Of a stretch of DNA of 12,679 nucleotides, positions 7,346 to 12,679 are shown piece by piece (positions within the stretch are counted from its first letter, which is position 1; each line of letters starts with the position of its first letter). Position numbers and translations under genes: made by a program. This stretch comes from an uncultured Bacteroidales bacterium (GTDB lineage Bacteria; Bacteroidota; Bacteroidia; Bacteroidales; P3), in NCBI GenBank assembly GCA_947176325.1, contig CAMWQD010000013.1, forward strand, positions 1-12,679, in the 5' to 3' direction. The notes under the pieces were generated by a model that was not told the DNA's origin, did not search any database, and was given only the letters and a program-made list of their open reading frames with translations.

Positions 7346-8350
7346 CTATTCGTAAAGCACCGCCAGCACCACGTCGCCCACGGTCTTGAGCGTGGAAGCG
7401 GAAAGGTTTTCCATCTTATCGCCCACGGTATGCCAATGCGGAAAGAATCCCGTGCCCGAAAGATTGTCGTAGTGCACAATGTCGATAGTGGGAATGCCCA
7501 GAATGCGGTTGATGAAGAGGTGATCGTCGATAAGGCCGCCCGTGTTGCGGCTCTGAAAGACATGCCCCTGCCCCATGAGGGCGGCTTTGCCCCACACTTT
7601 CCGCATCACGTCCGGAGCGTAGTACATGGAAGTGGCCTCCATGGTGAAACACGGCTCCTGCGTACCCACCATGTCGAGCAGAATGCCGAACCATGCCGAA
7701 TAGCCCGGAATATGCGGGTTTTCCGCCCAATACTGCGAGCCCAGACACCATGTGTATTCGTCTCCGCGCGCATCGGGAGCCCAACGGGGCTTTCCCGAGT
7801 CTTCCAAATCGAAGAGAACGATGTCGACCCCCACAGGCGCGGGGTTCTGCTGCATCACGCGGGCGACTTCGAGCAGCACCGCCGTGCCGCTCGCCCCGTC
7901 GTTGGCGCCTTCGATAGGGGTCTTGTGAAAATCGGAATCGGGGTCGTTGTCGGCGTAGGGACGCGAATCCCAATGGGCGCACAACAACACCCTCTTGGGG
8001 TTTTCGGGTTGGAAGGAGGCGATGATGTTCCGCCCCCTCAGACTTTCGCCGTCCCAACGTTTGGCCGTGAATTCCTGCACACTTGCCTGTGCGCCGTAGC
8101 TTTCCAGACGGGAAAGCAGCCAATCCGCGCAGGCTTTCTGCGCACGGGAATTGGGAATCCTCGGCCCGAAATCCGTCTGCGCCTTCACGAAGGCCCAAAG
8201 CGAATCGGCCTGACAGACAGGTATGCCGGCGGTCTGCGACGAAGGGGCTTGTTCCGTAGCGGCGGGAACGGTCTTGCGTTGACATCCCGTCCATATCGCC
8301 ACTCCGAGAACAAGCGGCAATAGGCCGCCGATACAGGATTTGAGTTGCAT
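7346..8350 (-). CDS. Glutaminyl-peptide cyclotransferase-like M28 family lipoprotein
   Basis: Predicted to cyclise N-terminal Gln of exported proteins to pyroglutamate. The 334-residue protein begins with a lipoprotein-like signal (hydrophobic 7-21, Cys23 after TG; Trp at -3 makes the lipobox non-classical). I chose the ATG at 8350 because a longer in-frame extension would run into pheS and lacks a signal. The fold shows M28 landmarks: CAHWDSRP (124-131), GANDGASG (148-155, ligand Asp151), FDLEDSG (Glu183, Asp184), LLDMVG (Asp226), IDDH (274-277) and HWHTVGD (305-311, ligand His307). The DDH and WHT blocks and the Glu183/Asp184 pair parallel human glutaminyl cyclase (Asp305, Trp329-His330, Glu201/Glu202), and WCLGSQYW resembles the bacterial type II enzymes known from Porphyromonas. 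A plain aminopeptidase is the alternative. It sits 14 bases after pheS. Confidence 0.87.
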   Translation of the reverse strand: MQLKSCIGGLLPLVLGVAIWTGCQRKTVPAATEQAPSSQTAGIPVCQADSLWAFVKAQTDFGPRIPNSRAQKACADWLLSRLESYGAQASVQEFTAKRWDGESLRGRNIIASFQPENPKRVLLCAHWDSRPYADNDPDSDFHKTPIEGANDGASGTAVLLEVARVMQQNPAPVGVDIVLFDLEDSGKPRWAPDARGDEYTWCLGSQYWAENPHIPGYSAWFGILLDMVGTQEPCFTMEATSMYYAPDVMRKVWGKAALMGQGHVFQSRNTGGLIDDHLFINRILGIPTIDIVHYDNLSGTGFFPHWHTVGDKMENLSASTLKTVGDVVLAVLYE

Positions 8351-8364
8351 GATGCCCGAAGAAT

Positions 8365-9390
8365 TTAGAATTGTGCCAAAAAGCGTTTGTCGTTTTCGGA
8401 GAACAGGCGCAGGTCGTTGACCCTGTAGAGCAGGTTGGCGATACGTTCCACGCCCATGCCGAAGGCGAAACCGCTGTATTCTTCCGGATTGATATTGCAG
8501 TTTTTGAGCACGTTGGGATCCACCATACCGCAGCCCAAAATCTCCACCCAACCCGTGCCCTTACACAGAGCGCAGCCTTTTCCTCCGCAGATGCTGCAGG
8601 CGATGTCCATTTCGGCCGAAGGCTCGGTGAAAGGGAAATACGAGGGACGCAGACGAATCCGGGTGTCGTTGCCGAACATTTCCTTGGCGAAATAGAGCAA
8701 CACTTCGCGCAAATCGGCATAAGACACGCCCTTGTCCACATACAATCCCTCCACTTGGTGGAAGAAGCAGTGGGCACGCGCCGAAACCGCCTCGTTGCGG
8801 TAGACACGGCCGGGGCAGAGCGTGCGGATAGGAAGCTTGCGGCTGTTCATGGCGCGGATCTGCACCGATGAAGTATGCGTGCGCAACGCCACATCGTCCA
8901 CACCGCCGTTTTTCTCCACGAAGAAAGTGTCCTGCATATCGCGCGCCGGGTGTTCGGGAGAGAAGTTAAGCGCGGTGAAAAGATGCCAGTCGTCCTCGAT
9001 TTCAGGGCCGTCGGAAATGTCGAAACCTATCTTCCCGAAAATGCGGTAGATTTCTTCCCTCACCAACGAAAGCGGGTGCCGATGTCCGATTTCGTCCTCC
9101 ACGGGACGGGTGAGGTCGAATGCATCCGCCTCCGCATTCCGCGCACTCTGTTCGAGCCCTTCCTTGGCTTTGAGAAGAGACTCCTGCACGGCATTCTTGA
9201 GTTGGTTGAGCGATTGGCCGATTTCTTTCTTCAATTCGGGCTCCACGGTCTTGAACGCTTCGAAAAGCGCATTCATCTCGCCCTTTTTCCCCAACAGACG
9301 GATACGATATTTCTCCGCCTCTTCCTCCGAAGCCAGCTTAATCTTGCGGGCTTCGTCCAGAAGTCTGTCTATTTTTTCTTTCAGTTGCAT
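8365..9390 (-). CDS. pheS: Phenylalanine--tRNA ligase alpha subunit (PheS)
   Basis: Catalytic subunit of the alpha2-beta2 class II synthetase that charges tRNA-Phe. 341 residues, normal length. Residues 1-90 form the N-terminal tRNA-binding coiled coil (charged, Leu/Lys/Glu rich). The catalytic core includes HPLSLVREEI, PGRVYRNE with FFHQVEG (motif 2, about 193-215), EPSAEMDI and motif 3 GFAFGMGVERI (307-317). A CxxCx4CxxC cluster (Cys265, 268, 273, 276) precedes GTGWVEILGCGMVDP; I recall this in Bacteroidota PheS and it could bind a metal. pheT is not next to it; the downstream gene is the glutaminyl cyclase, so the subunits are encoded apart. It begins 5 bases after the PPIase stop with no promoter of its own visible, and so should be cotranscribed. 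Confidence 0.97.
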   Translation of the reverse strand: MQLKEKIDRLLDEARKIKLASEEEAEKYRIRLLGKKGEMNALFEAFKTVEPELKKEIGQSLNQLKNAVQESLLKAKEGLEQSARNAEADAFDLTRPVEDEIGHRHPLSLVREEIYRIFGKIGFDISDGPEIEDDWHLFTALNFSPEHPARDMQDTFFVEKNGGVDDVALRTHTSSVQIRAMNSRKLPIRTLCPGRVYRNEAVSARAHCFFHQVEGLYVDKGVSYADLREVLLYFAKEMFGNDTRIRLRPSYFPFTEPSAEMDIACSICGGKGCALCKGTGWVEILGCGMVDPNVLKNCNINPEEYSGFAFGMGVERIANLLYRVNDLRLFSENDKRFLAQF

Positions 9391-9395
9391 ATCGA

Positions 9396-10088
9396 TTACA
9401 GCAAAGTAACGGTCATGGGAATGTCTTGCAAAGGACGGTCGTTGGCATCGGTTTCCTGTGCGGAGATAAGGTCGATTACCTCCAAACCGCTCACCACTTC
9501 GCCGAATACCGTATAGGCTCCGTCCAAATGCGGAGTGCCGCCCACGGTCGTGTAGACCGCTTCCTGGTCGGGCGAAATGGGCATACCGTAGCGGGTGCGG
9601 ATCAAGTTGATTTCTTCGGGGGTGTAGACCCTACCCTGCACGATATAGAACTGACTGGCGGAAGACTCCCTTTGGGGATTCACCTGGTCGCCCATGCGCG
9701 CGGCGCAGAGCGCACCCTTCTTGTGCAGAAGGCCGGGGATGATTTCGGCGGGAACGGTATAGCCCAAATCACCGCCTCCCAATACCTCGCCCGCCTGGGC
9801 GCGTTTGGACTGCGGGTCGCCGCCCTGAATCATAAAGTTTTTGATGACACGATGAAAAAGCGTGCTGTCCAGCATCTGTGTCTTTACCAATTTGATGAAA
9901 TTGTCGCGGTGCAACGGCGTCTCGTTGTAGAGTTTCACCACAATCTCCCCGTAGGGAGTCCGAATGGCCACCTTTTGTTCGGTCGGCTCCTGCGACGGAA
10001 TGTAGTCGTACGCGCTTTGTGCATTCATTTTATTGAAATTCAAAGTTAAAGCCAAGGCAAAAGCCAAGACATAGGATAAATGCTTCAT
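9396..10088 (-). CDS. Secreted cyclophilin-type peptidyl-prolyl cis-trans isomerase
   Basis: Catalyses proline isomerisation during folding of envelope proteins. It has 230 residues with an N-terminal signal peptide (MKHLSYVLAFALALTLNF, predicted cleavage MNA|Q at 23/24), so it acts in the periplasm. Cyclophilin landmarks: FHRVIKNFMIQGGDP (78-92, catalytic Arg80, Phe85, Met86, Gln88), SASQFYI (143-149) and LDGAYTVFGEV (188-198). The His126 of human CypA is Tyr192 here, and an extra loop of about 30 residues (152-187) replaces the Trp121 region; both look usual for Bacteroidota members. The first ATG is preferred because it opens the signal peptide. It is preceded by a good -7 box in the recO gap and followed closely by pheS. 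The predicted mature N-terminal Gln is a potential substrate of the cyclase two genes downstream. Confidence 0.93.
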   Translation of the reverse strand: MKHLSYVLAFALALTLNFNKMNAQSAYDYIPSQEPTEQKVAIRTPYGEIVVKLYNETPLHRDNFIKLVKTQMLDSTLFHRVIKNFMIQGGDPQSKRAQAGEVLGGGDLGYTVPAEIIPGLLHKKGALCAARMGDQVNPQRESSASQFYIVQGRVYTPEEINLIRTRYGMPISPDQEAVYTTVGGTPHLDGAYTVFGEVVSGLEVIDLISAQETDANDRPLQDIPMTVTLL

Positions 10089-10109
10089 AGCTTCTTAAAT
10101 TTTAACCTG

Positions 10110-10117
10110 CAAATATA
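10110..10117 (-). promoter_or_regulatory. -7 box before the PPIase gene
   Basis: On the minus strand 10117-10110 reads TATATTTG, an exact TAnnTTTG match followed by C, 21 bases before the PPIase ATG and inside the 51-base gap after recO. No -33 TTTG is seen at standard spacing. It probably starts an internal transcript for PPIase-pheS and the genes beyond. Confidence 0.55.
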
Positions 10118-10139
10118 CGGAATGGCTTTCTAAAAACCA

Positions 10140-10871
10140 TTAGGAAAACAAGCTCCGCAAAACTTCCAAAGAGTGAAATTCGCCGGAAATGCCCGCCTGC
10201 AGACGGCAATAATCCGAAAGCGTCTGCAACAGACCTATGCGTTGTTCGCGCGTAAAGGAACCTTCGGCGGTATTTTCCCGCCTCGCGCGGAGCAAGGTCT
10301 GCAAGTCGGACACTCTCTGCCCCGCGATGAATTCCTGATACAAAGGTCTTTCGTCCGAGAACGCCCCCTCCCTCAAATCGAAGAACGCATAAGGGGAATC
10401 CTTTTCCATATGGGGCGACACCCCCAGCAGCGAGGCGATTTCCAAAAGAAAGAAAAGGTGAAAATCGGCAAAGCCTTTCTCTTGGGCATCGAAATCCTGC
10501 AAAGCCTTCCACAGCCACGAAAAAAAGCGGGCATCGGGTTCGGAACGGGTGATGCAGCGGCTCAACACCTCGGCCATGAAAAACGCCATGCTGTTCTTGC
10601 GTACATCATCGTATAGACTGCGGTATGTATAGGCCTGACGTATATCCATGAGATAGGCCAAGGCATCCTCGGCGGAGGGTTTGCGTTCGTAGGAAAATTC
10701 AATTTGGGAGAGGGGAAAGAAAAACGAAGCGCGCACCTTGCCGCCCGCCTTGCGCGGCATCCGCACGATAAAGCCCCGCATACCGTCTTCTTCCGTATAG
10801 ATATTCACAATCCGCCGGCTGTCGCCGTATGGCAACGAACGGGTCACCACCCCCCTGCCCGAAACCCTCAT
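10140..10871 (-). CDS. recO: DNA repair protein RecO
   Basis: Recombination mediator of the RecFOR pathway, which helps load RecA onto SSB-coated single-stranded DNA. 243 residues, normal length. The N-terminal OB-fold (about 1-80) shows the typical GVVTRSLPYGDSRRIVNIYT start and a GMRGFIVR strand followed by the PLSQIEFSYER strand. The C-terminal helical domain (about 85-243) includes KNSMAFFMAEVLSRC and FADFHLFFLLEIASLLGVSP. The four-cysteine zinc site found in some RecO proteins is absent, as is usual for the phylum. The ATG overlaps the porZ stop (ATGA, 10871-10868), which implies translational coupling. The pairing of recO with a propeller/CTD gene is one I recall in several Bacteroidota. 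Confidence 0.93.
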   Translation of the reverse strand: MRVSGRGVVTRSLPYGDSRRIVNIYTEEDGMRGFIVRMPRKAGGKVRASFFFPLSQIEFSYERKPSAEDALAYLMDIRQAYTYRSLYDDVRKNSMAFFMAEVLSRCITRSEPDARFFSWLWKALQDFDAQEKGFADFHLFFLLEIASLLGVSPHMEKDSPYAFFDLREGAFSDERPLYQEFIAGQRVSDLQTLLRARRENTAEGSFTREQRIGLLQTLSDYCRLQAGISGEFHSLEVLRSLFS

Positions 10872-12679
10872 CGCACGTAAAAGATTTTGCAGACCACCCT
10901 TTCGGACTTATCGTCTCCGGCCGCATACACGAACAGAACGCCGCTATCGGGCTTCTTCCCCTGCATGCTGTAGCCGTTCCACGAAAGTTGCCCGCCCGTG
11001 GCCTTGGCCTGATAAATCAAATTGCCCTTGGCATCGGTAATCTTCACCAAGGCATTGTTAGGCAACCCCTTGATACTGATAAGCCCCTCGTAGCCGGGAC
11101 GCACGGGATTGGGATAGGCCTTCACCTCCTTCTTGTCGAAATCCTTTGTGTAGGTGGCCGTGCCGCGATAGGAAATCAAACCTATCTCATTCGAAATGAA
11201 AAGTTCGCCGGTTTGGTTGTCGATAGCCAGATTGCTCACCGAATTCGAAAGCAAGGGGGAGTTGTCGGTGGTGAAATGTTCCAGTTCCTCCATGCCGTCC
11301 GAAGACACTAAATACAAACCATTCTCACTCGTTCCCAACCATTTGCGGTTAGCTCCGTCTACCGCGATGGCCGTCACCTGATCGTCTTTGAGAAGTTCCA
11401 TCAGATAGCCGTCTACGGGCACCTTTATGGTTTTTACGGGCACCGACGTATATCCGCCACGCGGAGATTCGAACATGCGGGCATGCTGGTCGATAATCTT
11501 CACGCCTCTGTCGGTGCCGAACCAAAGATGTCCGAGCTGGTCTTCGACAATACACCATACACGGGCGGTCTCCAAATCATTTCCATAATTCATATCCACC
11601 GACAAACCCTTTATCGAGTTTCCGTCGGTTTCGAACACAGCCACATCCGAATGATTGAAGGTCACCCACTTGTGCTGCCAATAGTCCACCAACAAATCGC
11701 CCACCCGCGACACATCATAGCCCATGGTGCGGAGGTCGTAGGAATTCCAGTCCCCGTTGCGGTGCAGCACATGCAAGGACTTATCCGCCAGATTATTCAA
11801 AATCCACAAATCGCCCGAAGCGTCGAAGCCCAAACCCGTCAGTCGGCAGTCATTATGATCCGAACTGTTCCATTCCAAAGGCGAATTGTCGGGATTATAG
11901 AGCGTGTAGGAATCCGGCTCCAACTTCACGAGACCATTTATTGCGGTAGCCACGTAAAAACGGGAAGACATCCGAGGATCTTCCACCGCAAAAGCCGCCG
12001 AAAACACCGGCATGGGAGGGGCATAACTACCTGCATGATAGGTTCTCCATATATCATTCTGCAAATATGAGAACAGAAACTGTTTTCCTACGGGAGCGTA
12101 AATCTGCGTATAACCGCCGTAGCAGGCCAACACTTTGTCGTTGGAGCAGTTTATGGAATAAGGTGCGTCGAAAAGAGGTGCACTCCGCCAATAATAGATA
12201 TCCTCTATTCCGTTCTTCTGCATATTTATCCGGATAAACGCTCCGGCCGTACCTGTCCACAATTTACCCTCCTCGTCCACCATCGCCGCCAATGGCGTGT
12301 ATAGGTTCAGCCCGTCGGTGGAATACATACGCGTGGAAGTATCCGTCCATACCTCCACCCACCGGTTCCCCGAAAGCGTGTCATGCCATCCCAAAAACAA
12401 ACGCTCACTGTCGGCATCCACAAAAAGCAAACGCGCGTTCTCTGCGGAAAAGGACAGAGGCCTCCAGCCCGACTGCGCATCCCCCCACAGCAAACCTCCG
12501 TTGTATTCTATCATCACCCTGCCCCACAAGGGTTTCAGCGCAAGCAGGTTTCCGTCCATACAGGTATCGGTTTGCCAAACCGAATAATCGTTGAGATTGG
12601 GTGCGTTGACGGGCGCGGTCTTGAGGCACGATTCCAACAGGAGATAAAAACGATTCTGACACGTCAGCACTCCCAGCAC
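10868..12679 (-). CDS. porZ: PorZ-like T9SS attachment-complex component (N-terminus cut by window edge)
   Basis: 603 residues are visible and the frame is open at the right edge; the first visible codon (GTG) is not a convincing start and no signal peptide is present, so roughly 170 residues are probably missing (PorZ of Porphyromonas gingivalis is about 780 long). The body is made of beta-propeller blades with recurring LW.GT patterns: LWTGTAGAF (140), LWILNN (291), KWVTF (337), LWFGTDRGV (385), KWLGTSENGL (446) and LFISNEIGL (493). The last 85 residues (519-603) are a T9SS-type C-terminal domain: YPNPVRPGYEG, KITDAKGNLIY, LSWNG, SGVLFVYA, KIFYVR. In P. gingivalis PorZ works with PorU, PorV and PorQ at the outer-membrane surface and presents anionic LPS to the PorU sortase. 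The propellers, the CTD and the recO neighbour support this call; another propeller protein with a CTD is the alternative. Confidence 0.83.
   Translation of the reverse strand: MLGVLTCQNRFYLLLESCLKTAPVNAPNLNDYSVWQTDTCMDGNLLALKPLWGRVMIEYNGGLLWGDAQSGWRPLSFSAENARLLFVDADSERLFLGWHDTLSGNRWVEVWTDTSTRMYSTDGLNLYTPLAAMVDEEGKLWTGTAGAFIRINMQKNGIEDIYYWRSAPLFDAPYSINCSNDKVLACYGGYTQIYAPVGKQFLFSYLQNDIWRTYHAGSYAPPMPVFSAAFAVEDPRMSSRFYVATAINGLVKLEPDSYTLYNPDNSPLEWNSSDHNDCRLTGLGFDASGDLWILNNLADKSLHVLHRNGDWNSYDLRTMGYDVSRVGDLLVDYWQHKWVTFNHSDVAVFETDGNSIKGLSVDMNYGNDLETARVWCIVEDQLGHLWFGTDRGVKIIDQHARMFESPRGGYTSVPVKTIKVPVDGYLMELLKDDQVTAIAVDGANRKWLGTSENGLYLVSSDGMEELEHFTTDNSPLLSNSVSNLAIDNQTGELFISNEIGLISYRGTATYTKDFDKKEVKAYPNPVRPGYEGLISIKGLPNNALVKITDAKGNLIYQAKATGGQLSWNGYSMQGKKPDSGVLFVYAAGDDKSERVVCKIFYVR

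Noticed and set aside
8351..8551. N-terminal extension of the glutaminyl cyclase into pheS
   Set aside because: It overlaps pheS and hides the lipoprotein signal; the ATG at 8350 sits 14 bases after pheS.
7325..8807. Long frames on both strands (332 and 463 codons) over the cyclase and pheS
   Set aside because: Both real genes have full motif sets. The 463-codon minus-strand frame merely reads pheS and the cyclase in another phase, and the plus-strand one is antisense.

Overview
The window comes from a Bacteroidota chromosome, most likely of the order Bacteroidales with fairly high GC. Three things point there: promoter -7 boxes of the Bacteroidota form TAnnTTTG, two proteins tied to the type IX secretion system (T9SS), which is confined to this phylum and its relatives (a PorZ-like protein and a CHU_C/gliding-motility C-terminal domain protein), and the family forms of PheS, DapA and ClpX. 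I cannot name a genus. The coding density is very high: no gene-free stretch exceeds about 70 bases, and I see no rRNA, tRNA, CRISPR array, insertion sequence or long repeat.

Left part (1-3079). The 3' end of an unidentified, clearly AT-richer gene (2-178, +) converges on dapA (184-1080, -). dapA lies behind a DUF6913-like gene (1084-1677, -), and the two look like one transcription unit. pgi (1745-3079, +) is divergent from this pair. The short gap between them holds two abutting back-to-back -7 boxes (1713-1720 and 1721-1728).

Right part (3083-12679, all minus strand). Eight genes run in one direction with gaps of 51 bases or less: porZ (5' end cut by the window edge) - recO - secreted cyclophilin PPIase - pheS - lipoprotein glutaminyl cyclase - MOP-type flippase - clpX - secreted CHU_C protein. 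porZ and recO overlap by ATGA, and clpX and the CHU_C gene are one base apart. A good -7 box lies before the PPIase gene and a degenerate copy of the same 18-base sequence lies before clpX, so the array is probably one long operon with internal promoters.

How they fit together. Four or five of the eight right-hand genes concern the cell envelope and T9SS export. PorZ belongs to the outer-membrane attachment complex that delivers anionic LPS to the sortase PorU. The CHU_C protein is a predicted T9SS cargo. The glutaminyl cyclase would cap N-terminal Gln on exported proteins. The PPIase is periplasmic and its predicted mature N-terminus is itself Gln. The flippase moves a lipid-linked glycan. 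RecO, PheS and ClpX are housekeeping. No wholly new system is evident. The most interesting points are this T9SS-linked neighbourhood, the shared ATGCAACTnAAA gene starts of three consecutive genes, the abutting divergent promoters, and the composition break at the left edge.
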